15,353 bases of DNA from JAAZFZ01 sp035647435 (GTDB taxonomy: Bacteria > Bacillota > Clostridia > Oscillospirales > Acutalibacteraceae), in contig DASRNM010000012.1 in the NCBI GenBank assembly GCA_035647435.1, forward strand, positions 1 to 15,353. The letters run 5' to 3'. Shown here piece after piece: positions 1 to 7,690 of this stretch. Position 1 is the stretch's first letter, and the number at the start of each line of letters is the position of its first letter. The position numbers and the translations under genes were made by a program. Below the pieces are notes generated by a model. It had not been told where the DNA came from. It worked only from the letters and a program-made list of their open reading frames with translations, and did no database searches.

Positions 1-53
1 TAATTAATGTATATGAGTGGGTATATATGCCAAAACCGAAAGGGGGAGATATA

Positions 54-169
54 TTGAGCGACTCATCTTATATCGCTGCCTATGACATTGGCACAACAGG
101 CACAAACTTGTCGCCTTTAAGACCCTTTACCATGCAAGCAAAGAATTTTTCAAGGCTTTGAACGGATAG
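54..169 (+). pseudogene. Remnant of an FGGY-family sugar kinase (xylulokinase-like), internally deleted
   Basis: A TTG start at 54 sits 6 bases after a good ribosome binding site (GGGGGAG, 42-48) and reads MSDSSYIAAYDIGTTGT. This is the phosphate-binding N-terminal strand and turn of FGGY carbohydrate kinases. The match stops at about codon 17; the frame then runs through unrelated residues to a TGA at 159-161. In a different frame, bases 110-169 read VAFKTLYHASKEFFKALNG and stop at TAG 167-169. That resembles the C-terminal helix of the same family. An intact kinase has about 500 residues, so some 1.4 kb seems to be missing between the two ends, and the frame is broken. The N-terminal identification is firm; the C-terminal one is a resemblance judged by eye. 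It cannot encode a working kinase. Confidence 0.65.
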
Positions 170-198
170 ACACTTTTTTCTTTTTTGAAATATATATG

Positions 199-231
199 GT
201 TTGTAAAAAGACTTTTAACAAACGTTTTTTT
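199..231 (+). terminator. Probable Rho-independent terminator
   Basis: Two arms (GTTTGTAAAAAG, 199-210, and CTTTTAACAAAC, 212-223) pair over 12 positions with a single A-A mismatch. A run of seven T follows at 225-231. The stem is AT-rich and the loop tight, so it is weaker than usual. It would end transcription of the kinase remnant just before the next promoter. Confidence 0.5.
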
Positions 232-233
232 GT

Positions 234-262
234 TTGACAATTTTTAGCTTTGCTGATATACT
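234..262 (+). promoter_or_regulatory. Strong SigA-type promoter for the lipoprotein-mre operon
   Basis: A perfect -35 box TTGACA (234-239) and a -10 box TATACT (257-262) are separated by 17 bases, the optimal spacing. The expected start of transcription is near 269, about 28 bases before the ATG at 297. It is the only convincing promoter I see before noc, so it may drive the whole run to 11237. Confidence 0.8.
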
Positions 263-296
263 AAAATTTGCAGAATTTTCTGATTTGGAGGGTAAT

Positions 297-1001
297 ATGA
301 ACAAGAAACTGATATCGTTTTCCTTTGTGCTTTTGCTGGTTTTAAGCACATTTGTCGCTTGCAAACAACGCTCTAAATACGGCGAGGTTTTCGTTGATAA
401 TAGTGGCGAGATTCACATTTTGGCAACTGACGAAAACGGCGTTACCGTTCGAACCGAAAACGGCAACCTTTATGAGGTTGTAACTATGGCTGATGGTGGT
501 GTTTTTCTTGACTCCAAAGGCGAGTGGATTACAGAAGAATACGAATACCCTAAAAAAATACATGTTAAAGAAGCAAGATTTCGCTTCTTCCCGATAATTT
601 TTTATGACAACTATTTGCAAAACGCCGCATTGAAACTGATGGTTCCTAAAAATTTTGAAATCGGCGACACTTCTTCTTTCAGAATACATAACGAAAAGCT
701 TGAGTGTTCGATTGAATGCACTGTGAATGACTATGGCAGCATTGAAGAAGCTCAACTAAAAGCTCAAAAAACTATTGAACTTTTAGCGGACAACGATCAG
801 GCGGAAGTCATTGAAGAGTTCGTTACACTGTGTGACGAAAACACTTACAAGTGCATAATAATTAACAATGCGGACAAAAATATTTTGACAACTTATTATT
901 TTGAAAAAGATAATTATTTAATTAGATTTCAAACTGTAATTAGTAAAGAAAATAAAGATGAAATCGACTTAGAGTCCATTTTGAACTCGGCCGTTTTTTA
1001 A
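297..1001 (+). CDS. Putative lipoprotein of unknown function upstream of mreB
   Basis: This encodes 234 residues. The start is ATG 297, with GGAGGG at 287-292 as ribosome binding site. An in-frame upstream TTG at 234 is rejected because it overlaps the promoter -35 box. The N-terminus is a lipoprotein-type signal: two lysines, a hydrophobic core (residues 5-21) and FVAC with the candidate lipidated Cys22. The lipobox is imperfect (Phe at -3). The rest is a mixed alpha/beta soluble protein with no membrane segment. The C-terminal 120 residues (an amphipathic Ser-Ile-Glu-Glu helix, then YYFEKDNYLIRFQ and a closing ILNSAVF) vaguely recall PsbP/DcrB-like lipoprotein folds, which is only an impression. 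The gene ends 33 bases before mreB on the same strand, so co-transcription and an envelope role are likely. I do not recognise a specific family. Confidence 0.75.
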   Translation: MNKKLISFSFVLLLVLSTFVACKQRSKYGEVFVDNSGEIHILATDENGVTVRTENGNLYEVVTMADGGVFLDSKGEWITEEYEYPKKIHVKEARFRFFPIIFYDNYLQNAALKLMVPKNFEIGDTSSFRIHNEKLECSIECTVNDYGSIEEAQLKAQKTIELLADNDQAEVIEEFVTLCDENTYKCIIINNADKNILTTYYFEKDNYLIRFQTVISKENKDEIDLESILNSAVF

Positions 1002-1034
1002 CACAAAGGAAACTTGAAAGGGGATTTATAAAAT

Positions 1035-2039
1035 ATGTTTTTTACGCAAGATATCGGAATTGATTTAGGCACCGCAAATACATTGGTTTTTGTTAAAGGT
1101 AAAGGTATTGTTATTAGAGAGCCTTCTGTTGTGGCAGTTGATCGTCGGGGGCATGTCGCCCGAGTAGTCGCAGTCGGCATTGAGGCAAAAGAGATGATTG
1201 GCCGCACCCCAGGTTCTATAACGGCAGTTCGCCCTCTAAAGGACGGAGTTATTGCGGATTTTGAAATCACCTCCGATATGCTCAAGGCTTTTATTCGTCG
1301 CTCCATCAGCAATTCTCCTTTCATCAAGGTGAGAGTTATGATTGTTATCCCCTCAGGAGTCACCGAGGTTGAAAGAAGAGCTGTTTATGATGCCGCAAAG
1401 AGTGCAGGCGCCAAAGATGTAAGCCTTATTGAGGAGCCTATGGCAGCAGCAATTGGTGCAGGTCTCCCTGTAAGCGAAGCAATGGGTAGCATGGTCGTTG
1501 ATATCGGCGGCGGAACATCCGAGGTCGCTGTTATTTCATTAGGTGATGTTGTTACCTCCCGCTCTGTCAGGTTTGCCGGCGACAATTTTGACGATGCAAT
1601 AATAACTTATATTAAGAAAAAGTATAATCTTCTTATTGGCGAACGCACCGCAGAAGATATTAAAATTAAAATAGGGTCAGCCTATCCCTTCGAGGGCGAG
1701 GGCGCAATGGGCATTAAGGGCAGAAATCTTATGGACGGGCTGCCAAAGAATGCTGAAATCACAGCGGAAGAGGTTCGTGAGGCGCTTGCAGACCCAGTAA
1801 ATCAAATCCTTGACGCAATTCGTGCAACCCTTGAAAAAACTCCGCCCGAGTTGGCCTCTGATATTATCGACAGGGGTATAATGATTACAGGTGGCGGTGC
1901 TCTTCTCAGAGGGCTTGACAAGCTCATTTCCGTTGAAACAAGGATCCCCGTCAATATCGCTGAAAACCCCCTTGATTGTGTTGTTGATGGCACGGGAATT
2001 TGCCTAGAAAGCGATACTCTCAGCAAGCTTAACAAATAA
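1035..2039 (+). CDS. mreB: Rod shape-determining protein MreB (bacterial actin)
   Basis: MreB is an actin-like ATPase that polymerises at the inner face of the membrane and directs lateral peptidoglycan synthesis. The 334-residue length is normal. The actin-fold nucleotide motifs are clear: phosphate-1 loop IGIDLGTANT (7-16), connecting helix region IEEPMAAAIGAG (132-143), phosphate-2 loop DIGGGTSEV (156-164) and the adenosine motif MITGGGALLRGLD in the last quarter. VIPSGVTEVERRA (104-116) is also an MreB signature. The short Met-Phe-Phe start may serve the membrane contact seen in other MreBs, which is inference. A GAAAGGGG site precedes the ATG. It is the first gene of a mreBCD-mrdA block, 38 bases before mreC. 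Confidence 0.97.
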   Translation: MFFTQDIGIDLGTANTLVFVKGKGIVIREPSVVAVDRRGHVARVVAVGIEAKEMIGRTPGSITAVRPLKDGVIADFEITSDMLKAFIRRSISNSPFIKVRVMIVIPSGVTEVERRAVYDAAKSAGAKDVSLIEEPMAAAIGAGLPVSEAMGSMVVDIGGGTSEVAVISLGDVVTSRSVRFAGDNFDDAIITYIKKKYNLLIGERTAEDIKIKIGSAYPFEGEGAMGIKGRNLMDGLPKNAEITAEEVREALADPVNQILDAIRATLEKTPPELASDIIDRGIMITGGGALLRGLDKLISVETRIPVNIAENPLDCVVDGTGICLESDTLSKLNK

Positions 2040-2077
2040 AAGCTTATGATAAACGCTTTAAATGATGAGGAAGTACG

Positions 2078-2938
2078 ATGCGCCGTTTTTTAAAGAGCAA
2101 GAGCTTTAAAATTTTTATGATCGTGATTGCCGCACTTTTCGCAGGCTCTGTATTTGCAGCGGTTTCTCATGGCAATTCATCACCCCTCACCTCTGTGACA
2201 GGAACTGTTTTTGGGCCTGTGCAGAGGCTTTCATCATTGTTGTCAAAAAGCGTTTCTAACTTTTCGATAAACTTTAAATCCTCAGCATTGCTTTCGCAGA
2301 GAATTGACAGCCTCGAGTCTCAAATCGCCGAATATCAGCAGGATTTGGTAGGTTATGAAAAATCAAAACAGCAAATTGAGCTGTATGAGGAGTTTCTTGA
2401 GCTCAAGGAAGAAAATGAGGATTATGAATTTGTTTCATGTTCAGTTATAGGCAAGGATTCTGTCAACTATTTTGGCTCGTTCACACTCAACAAAGGCAGT
2501 GCAAACTCAATAAGTGTTAATGACCCTGTGCTATACGGTAAATATCTGGTCGGTGTTGTGTCAAGCGTTCAAAGGTCTCAATGCACCGTGAGCACATTGC
2601 TTGACCCTAAAGTAAGCGCAAGTGCCTATGAAGTGCGCTCGAGAGAATCGGGTTTCATCGACACAACGGTTGAACTTTCAAAACAGGGCTATTTAAGATT
2701 GCCCTCCTTGAACAGAACAACTGCGATTTCACCAGGTGGAATTGTATGCACCTCCGGAACAGGCGGGATTTATCCGAGAGATTTGATTCTCGGCACCGTA
2801 AAAGAGGTTGTAACGGGCAGCCAAGCCATCTCCTCCTATGCCGTCATCAAACCCGGCGTTGATTATTTTGAGCTTCATGATGTTTTTGTTTTAATAGATT
2901 TTGACGGTCAAAGCTCGGCCGCGGGAGCTGAAGAATAA
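2078..2938 (+). CDS. mreC: Rod shape-determining protein MreC
   Basis: MreC is a bitopic membrane protein that links MreB to the extracellular wall-synthesis enzymes. The 286 residues show a basic N-terminus, one membrane segment (about 11-29), and a coiled-coil stretch (about 69-115) rich in Leu, Glu, Gln and Lys that would mediate dimerisation. The extracellular beta-domain follows, with the family hallmarks NKGSANSISVNDPVL and VGVVSSVQRSQCTVSTLLDP. The start ATG 2078 has GAGGAAG (2067-2073) at good spacing. The stop codon overlaps the start of mreD by one base (TAATG), which indicates translational coupling. The tail ends in a short acidic/Ala run after VLIDF. No anomalies seen. Confidence 0.95.
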   Translation: MRRFLKSKSFKIFMIVIAALFAGSVFAAVSHGNSSPLTSVTGTVFGPVQRLSSLLSKSVSNFSINFKSSALLSQRIDSLESQIAEYQQDLVGYEKSKQQIELYEEFLELKEENEDYEFVSCSVIGKDSVNYFGSFTLNKGSANSISVNDPVLYGKYLVGVVSSVQRSQCTVSTLLDPKVSASAYEVRSRESGFIDTTVELSKQGYLRLPSLNRTTAISPGGIVCTSGTGGIYPRDLILGTVKEVVTGSQAISSYAVIKPGVDYFELHDVFVLIDFDGQSSAAGAEE

Positions 2939-3471
2939 TGCTGGGTTTAAAAAAAGAAAACAAAAGCTTATATTTGCGCCGTTTGATTTTCGGTGCAGTC
3001 ATTTTAGTAACTGCGCTTTTGCAAAGCACTCCCGGTTTTTTCCCTTCCTTTTTTGGCGCTCAAGCTTTTTTGCTTATCCCTGCTTGCATTTGTATCGCAA
3101 TGTTTGAAAGGGAAATATCGGGCCTATTCTTTGGCCTTTTCGCTGGCTCTCTATGGGATGTGTGCGCCCCTTTGTCATGGGGATACAATGCCATAGTGCT
3201 AACAATAATTGCATTTGCCTGTGGAGCATTAATAAAGTACATTATGAGAAACAACCTCGTTACAGCTTTTCTGCTTTGCGGATGCTTTGTTTCTTTATAC
3301 TGCCTGCTCAGTTGGCTTTTAAACATTGTATTTAAAGGCTATTCATCTGCTTTTTATATGCTTTTGACCTTTTATGTCCCAAGCGCATTATATACTTTGA
3401 TTTTCTTACCTGTTTATTATTTTTTAATCAGGTTCATTTCAAAAAAATTCAGGTTTTCAAAGACGAGGTGA
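2938..3471 (+). CDS. mreD: Rod shape-determining protein MreD
   Basis: MreD is a small polytopic membrane protein of the elongation machinery; it binds MreC and is thought to control its action on the RodA/PBP2 synthase. This copy has 177 residues, typical for the family. After a basic N-terminus (KKENKSLYLRR) there are about five hydrophobic segments, including GLFFGLFAGSLWDVCAP, the family's most recognisable motif, around residues 62-80. A basic tail ends the protein. The sequence is poorly conserved across MreDs, so the call rests on topology, the GLxxGLxxD-like motif and position between mreC and the PBP gene. It overlaps mreC by one base and ends 4 bases before the next start. Confidence 0.92.
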   Translation: MLGLKKENKSLYLRRLIFGAVILVTALLQSTPGFFPSFFGAQAFLLIPACICIAMFEREISGLFFGLFAGSLWDVCAPLSWGYNAIVLTIIAFACGALIKYIMRNNLVTAFLLCGCFVSLYCLLSWLLNIVFKGYSSAFYMLLTFYVPSALYTLIFLPVYYFLIRFISKKFRFSKTR

Positions 3472-3475
3472 TTTT

Positions 3476-5512
3476 ATGCACGAAAAAAGAATAAATGGTC
3501 GCGCCTTGACTTTGGTACTTTTGTTTGTTTTTCCAATGCTTGCCTTTTCGGCAACACTTGTTAAGATTCAACTCATCGACGGCGCAGTATATGCCGCGGC
3601 AGGAAATTCTGTATATTCTAAAAACGTCAATATGAAGGCGGCAAGGGGTGAGATTCTCGATAGAAATGGTAACCCCCTTGTTACAAACCGTCAAGGAAGT
3701 TCAATTGTTTTTGAAAGTGCATATTTCCCTGCCTCCAACAAGCAAGAAAAAAGAAACGAAATAATTTTATCGCTGATAAAACTGTTCGAAGCTGCAAATG
3801 TCACGTGGATAGATAATCTTCCTGTTTTACTTGATATAGGCAATGCCCCTTATTTTGCTGAAAATAGGAAATCTGATATAACTAAACTTAAAAGCAAAAA
3901 CATGCTCAACCTCAACGACTACGCAACTGCCGAAAATTGCCTTGATGCATTGATTGATAAATATTCGTTGCAAGATTATTCTATTCCCGATGCAAGAAAA
4001 ATTGCTTCCGTATGCTATGAGATGAAAAGGCTTGATTTCAGTATCAGCTACCCGTACACCTTTGCCGAAGATGTTCCCACCGAACTTGTAGCTAAAATAA
4101 AAGAAAACGGCTCTTTTTATCAAGGAGTCAACGTCGAAATTGTTCCTTATCGTGAATATGTTGACGGAACGCTTGCGCCCCATGTGCTCGGAACCGTCGG
4201 CGCCATAAATTCTGAAGAATATTCAACACTGAAAAGCAGTGGATACCGCATTACCGACAATATCGGAAAAAGTGGGATTGAAAGCGCAATGGAAACATAT
4301 CTTCGTGGCACAGACGGCAAAAAAACAATTGAAACAGCAAGCAGCGGGTCTGTTTCAACAACAATCTCAGAGGAGCCACGGCAAGGCGATTCCGTTGTTT
4401 TAACTCTTGATAAAAAACTTCAACAGGTTACTCAACAGGCACTAGAGGATGTTCTTCACAACCTTAACTACACTACATTCCCTGCCGGTGCCGCCATAGT
4501 TATGGATGTAAACAGCTTTGAGGTTTTAGCGTGTGCAACTTATCCAACCTATGATTCTTCCACATATAAAAAGAATTACTCGGCGCTTGCAACCGACGAA
4601 AAGTCTCCCCTTTGGAACAGAGCACTTTTAAGCACTTATGAGCCGGGTTCAGCAATTAAGCCCTCTGTTGCCATTGCGGCACTTGAGGAGGGGATTATTA
4701 CCGAAAACACAACATTTTACTGCACAGGCGCATACAAATACCTTGATTCATCCTTTAAATGTGCTCAATTTCATTCCACAAGAAATCAGAATGTTAGGCT
4801 TGCAATAAAAGAATCCTGCAACTCGTTCTTTTATGAGTGCGGCAAACAGTTGGGTTATCTAAAAATGAACGAATACCGCAGACTGCTCGGACTCGGTCAA
4901 AAGACAGGTCTTGAAATCAACGAAGCAATAGGAATTATGGACAGCCCCGACTACCGTGCATCGGTCGGCAGCACATGGCACCCAGGTTATAACATTCAAA
5001 CAGCAATCGGTCAAGGCAACTTGTTTTCTCAAATCCAGCTTGCTGTCTATACATCAACAATAGCCAATGGTGGCACAAGATACAATGCACATTTAGTCAA
5101 ATCAATAAGAACCTATGGCACATATGAAACTATATTATCAAAAGAGCCTGAGGTTGCATGTGAAACAGGTTTTAGTAAAAAAACAATGGACATTGTTAAA
5201 GAGGCCATGCTCCAAGTTGGGCTTTCAGGCACTATAGGTCGCAATTTCTCTAATCTCCCCGTTCAGGTTGCCGCAAAAACGGGAACCTCTCAGGTTTACA
5301 GAAATTTCAACGGCGTTACCCAAAAGGTTAACAATGTATTCATGATATCCTTTGCCCCTTATGATAACCCACAGATTGCGGTTGTGCTTGTGGCTGAAGG
5401 CTCAAGCAGCTCAACAGCCCTTTCACCTATGGCGGCAAGAATTTATGACTATTATTTTTCAAATGTCGGTGAATTTTCATCTTTACAGGCAGAAAACACA
5501 CTGTTAAGCTAA
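3476..5512 (+). CDS. mrdA: Class B penicillin-binding protein, PBP2/MrdA type (peptidoglycan transpeptidase)
   Basis: This D,D-transpeptidase cross-links peptidoglycan outside the membrane; in the mre context it is the partner of the elongation synthase RodA. It has 678 residues with one N-terminal membrane anchor (about 11-30) and RGEILDRNGNPLV, the class B dimerisation-domain signature, at about residues 57-69. The three active-site motifs are S392-A-I-K395 (catalytic serine), S447-C-N449 and K601-T-G603. There is no PASTA domain at the C-terminus, which argues against a SpoVD/PBP2x type. The ATG at 3476 lies behind GAGGTGA, which also contains the mreD stop. No rodA is present nearby. FtsI-like division PBP is the alternative; gene order favours elongation. 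Confidence 0.9.
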   Translation: MHEKRINGRALTLVLLFVFPMLAFSATLVKIQLIDGAVYAAAGNSVYSKNVNMKAARGEILDRNGNPLVTNRQGSSIVFESAYFPASNKQEKRNEIILSLIKLFEAANVTWIDNLPVLLDIGNAPYFAENRKSDITKLKSKNMLNLNDYATAENCLDALIDKYSLQDYSIPDARKIASVCYEMKRLDFSISYPYTFAEDVPTELVAKIKENGSFYQGVNVEIVPYREYVDGTLAPHVLGTVGAINSEEYSTLKSSGYRITDNIGKSGIESAMETYLRGTDGKKTIETASSGSVSTTISEEPRQGDSVVLTLDKKLQQVTQQALEDVLHNLNYTTFPAGAAIVMDVNSFEVLACATYPTYDSSTYKKNYSALATDEKSPLWNRALLSTYEPGSAIKPSVAIAALEEGIITENTTFYCTGAYKYLDSSFKCAQFHSTRNQNVRLAIKESCNSFFYECGKQLGYLKMNEYRRLLGLGQKTGLEINEAIGIMDSPDYRASVGSTWHPGYNIQTAIGQGNLFSQIQLAVYTSTIANGGTRYNAHLVKSIRTYGTYETILSKEPEVACETGFSKKTMDIVKEAMLQVGLSGTIGRNFSNLPVQVAAKTGTSQVYRNFNGVTQKVNNVFMISFAPYDNPQIAVVLVAEGSSSSTALSPMAARIYDYYFSNVGEFSSLQAENTLLS

Positions 5513-5549
5513 TAATTGCTATTATTTATACATAAAGGAGGTTTTATTA

Positions 5550-6284
5550 ATGGCAAAAAAAATTGTTGTTACCTCCGGCAAGGGCGGTGTCGGCAAATCC
5601 TCAACCGTTTGGGGGTTATGCCACAGCTTCGTGCTGCAAGGCAAAAAGGTACTTGTTATTGACTTTGACATCGGTCTGCGTAGTCTTGATTTATTTTTTG
5701 GAGTTTCAAAAAAGATTGTTTTCGACTGGGGAGATATAATCCTTGACCGATGCGAGCTTGAAAAGGCATATGTTGACATCAATGGTGCGACTTTGCTTGC
5801 CGCTCCTCAAAAATTTTCAAAAGACTTCACAACAGACGCCGTTAAAGAATTAATAGGGCGTTTAGATAACTATTTTGACATAATTCTTTTGGACGCTCCG
5901 GCAGGTATATCTGACGGATTCTATCTTGCTGCATGCACGGCAACAACCGCACTCGTCGTTTCAACACCTGACAATATTTGTGTCCGATGCGGCTCAATAA
6001 CCGCAGAAAAGCTTGCCTCCTTGGGGATTGATGATATTCGCTTGATTATCAACAGGTTTAGCAAAAAAGCTGCACAAAACAGAAAACTTTTGAATATAGA
6101 TGATGTTATTGATTCTGCCGGAATTCAGCTTATCGGCGTTGTTCCCGAGGACTCCTATGTTACATATTGCACATCTTTGGGCATAAAACCTCCCCAAGAC
6201 AGTAGTGCAGCAGAAGCATTTTTGAACATTTCAAAAAGGGTTTTAGGCGAAAAGGTTTATTTGGATTTATCAATCCTTTCTTGA
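5550..6284 (+). CDS. minD: MinD-like ATPase, divergent, without C-terminal membrane-targeting helix
   Basis: MinD is a deviant Walker-A ATPase that normally cycles on the membrane and recruits the FtsZ inhibitor MinC. The 244 residues show Walker A GKGGVGKSS (10-18; signature Lys11, catalytic Lys16), the MinD motif DFDIGLRSLD (38-47), the IVFDWGDIILDRCELEKA block (57-74), and Walker B ILLDAPAG (112-119). It is some 20 residues shorter than typical MinDs. It stops soon after AFLNISKRVLGEK, where others continue into an amphipathic membrane helix. Around 139-150 it reads TPDNICVRCGSI where typical MinDs read like TPEVSAVRDADR, so an Asp is replaced by Cys; there are six cysteines in all. A very strong AAAGGAGG site precedes the ATG. 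Neither minC nor minE is adjacent. Confidence 0.85.
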   Translation: MAKKIVVTSGKGGVGKSSTVWGLCHSFVLQGKKVLVIDFDIGLRSLDLFFGVSKKIVFDWGDIILDRCELEKAYVDINGATLLAAPQKFSKDFTTDAVKELIGRLDNYFDIILLDAPAGISDGFYLAACTATTALVVSTPDNICVRCGSITAEKLASLGIDDIRLIINRFSKKAAQNRKLLNIDDVIDSAGIQLIGVVPEDSYVTYCTSLGIKPPQDSSAAEAFLNISKRVLGEKVYLDLSILS

Positions 6285-6300
6285 TATGGGGTAGATTGAC

Positions 6301-7671
6301 ATGATTAATGACTCAACTGTTGCCGCTATCGCTACGCCACAGGCTGCGGGCGGCATTGGTATTGTCAGAATTTCGGGCAAAGATGCCATAAAAATTGCAG
6401 ATAATGTCTTTTTGACAAAAAAACAGCTCCTTTTGAGCCAATCAGAGGGGTACAGGGCACACTACGGTTGGGTTAGCGACAACGGAGTGGCTGTAGACGA
6501 GGCTGTTTTTTTAGTTTTTCGTGCTCCTCACAGCTATACGGGGGAAGATGTTGTTGAAATTTCATGCCACGGCGGTTTATATATTGTGAAAAGAGTCCTG
6601 CAAGCAGTTTTAAACGCAGGCGCAACTCCAGCGCAACCAGGCGAATTCACAAAACGGGCTTTTTTGAATGGAAAGCTCGATTTGTCCGAGGCAGAAGCGG
6701 TCATGTCACTTATAGCTGCACAAGGCGAAAGGGCAGCGCAAGTCGCACTCAACACCCTTGAGGGTGCTTTGAGCAAGGAAATAAACGGTGTCGCAAATGC
6801 AATTATCGCCGAATCCGCTCATATTGCTGCATGGATTGACTACCCCGATGAGGATATTATAGATATTGACAATGTCAAAATGCTTGAAACTGTCAAAAAC
6901 TCAATGGTCAAAATAGAGGATTTGCTCTCTCGCTTTGACAGTGGACGGGCTGTTATGAACGGCGTTGACGCCGTAATTGTTGGCAAGCCAAACGTAGGCA
7001 AGTCAACGCTCATGAACCTTCTTTCAGGCTATGAAAGGTCTATTGTCACTTCGTTTGAGGGCACTACAAGAGACGTTGTTGAAGAAACCGTTCGCTTAGG
7101 CGATGTTGTGCTTCATCTTTCTGACACCGCAGGTTTAAGAGAAACTGAAAATCCAGTTGAGAGCATAGGTATTGGGCTTGCTCGAAAACGCCTTGAGCGT
7201 GCAGAGCTGATTTTTGCCGTTTTTGACGGGTCTGACAATCTAACTCAAGAGGACAAACAACTGATTGAAAACTGCAAGGGCAAAAACACCCTAGCCATTA
7301 TAAATAAATCCGATTTAATTCGAAAAATTGATTTTGATTTTATAAAAAACAATACAGACAGGCTCGTTGAGATATCTGCAGCAACGGGGGACGGGTACAA
7401 AGATCTTGTTAGTTCTATATTGGAACTATTGGGCGCAAACAACTTTAATCCAAGCGTCGCCACTCTTTCAAACGAAAGGCAGCGCGCTTGTTGCAGCCGT
7501 GCATTGAAATGGTTGAATGAAACGTATGATGCCATTGAACAGGGGGTTACTCTTGACGCAGTCAATGTCTGCCTTGATTCGGCTATTGAAGCGTTGCTCG
7601 AATTGACAGGTCAAAAAGCCTCCGAAGCCGTTGTAAATCAAGTTTTTTCACAATTTTGTGTAGGAAAATAA
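6301..7671 (+). CDS. mnmE: tRNA uridine-5-carboxymethylaminomethyl(34) synthesis GTPase MnmE
   Basis: MnmE, with MnmG, installs the (carboxymethyl)aminomethyl group on wobble U34 of a subset of tRNAs, using a methylene-tetrahydrofolate-derived carbon. The 456-residue length is standard. It has the N-terminal folate-binding domain starting STVAAIATPQAAGGIGIVRI, a helical domain, and an inserted G domain with P-loop GKPNVGKST (228-236), DTAG (275-278) and NKSD (335-338). It ends in the invariant FCVGK (452-456), whose cysteine is needed for catalysis. It starts 16 bases after minD. In most Bacillota the upstream neighbours are yidC and jag/khpB rather than minD, so this junction is unusual. Confidence 0.97.
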   Translation: MINDSTVAAIATPQAAGGIGIVRISGKDAIKIADNVFLTKKQLLLSQSEGYRAHYGWVSDNGVAVDEAVFLVFRAPHSYTGEDVVEISCHGGLYIVKRVLQAVLNAGATPAQPGEFTKRAFLNGKLDLSEAEAVMSLIAAQGERAAQVALNTLEGALSKEINGVANAIIAESAHIAAWIDYPDEDIIDIDNVKMLETVKNSMVKIEDLLSRFDSGRAVMNGVDAVIVGKPNVGKSTLMNLLSGYERSIVTSFEGTTRDVVEETVRLGDVVLHLSDTAGLRETENPVESIGIGLARKRLERAELIFAVFDGSDNLTQEDKQLIENCKGKNTLAIINKSDLIRKIDFDFIKNNTDRLVEISAATGDGYKDLVSSILELLGANNFNPSVATLSNERQRACCSRALKWLNETYDAIEQGVTLDAVNVCLDSAIEALLELTGQKASEAVVNQVFSQFCVGK

Positions 7672-7690
7672 TTTTAAGACAGAGGGCACT

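Noticed and set aside
234..296. A longer reading of the lipoprotein starting at TTG 234
   Set aside because: That codon is part of the -35 box, no ribosome binding site precedes it, and the ATG at 297 has a good site plus a signal peptide directly after it.
998..1363. Minus-strand and alternate-frame reading frames overlapping mreB, mnmG, parB, serS and other genes
   Set aside because: They lie wholly opposite or inside well-supported genes, lack ribosome binding sites and recognisable domains, and are shadows of the coding pattern.
3802..3807. CACGTG in mrdA as a third parS
   Set aside because: The flanks (TGT on the left, GAT on the right) do not match the parS half-sites.
5509..5528. AATAAT/ATTATT hairpin after mrdA as a terminator
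   Set aside because: It is a six-pair AT-only stem without a proper T tract, too weak to separate mrdA from minD.
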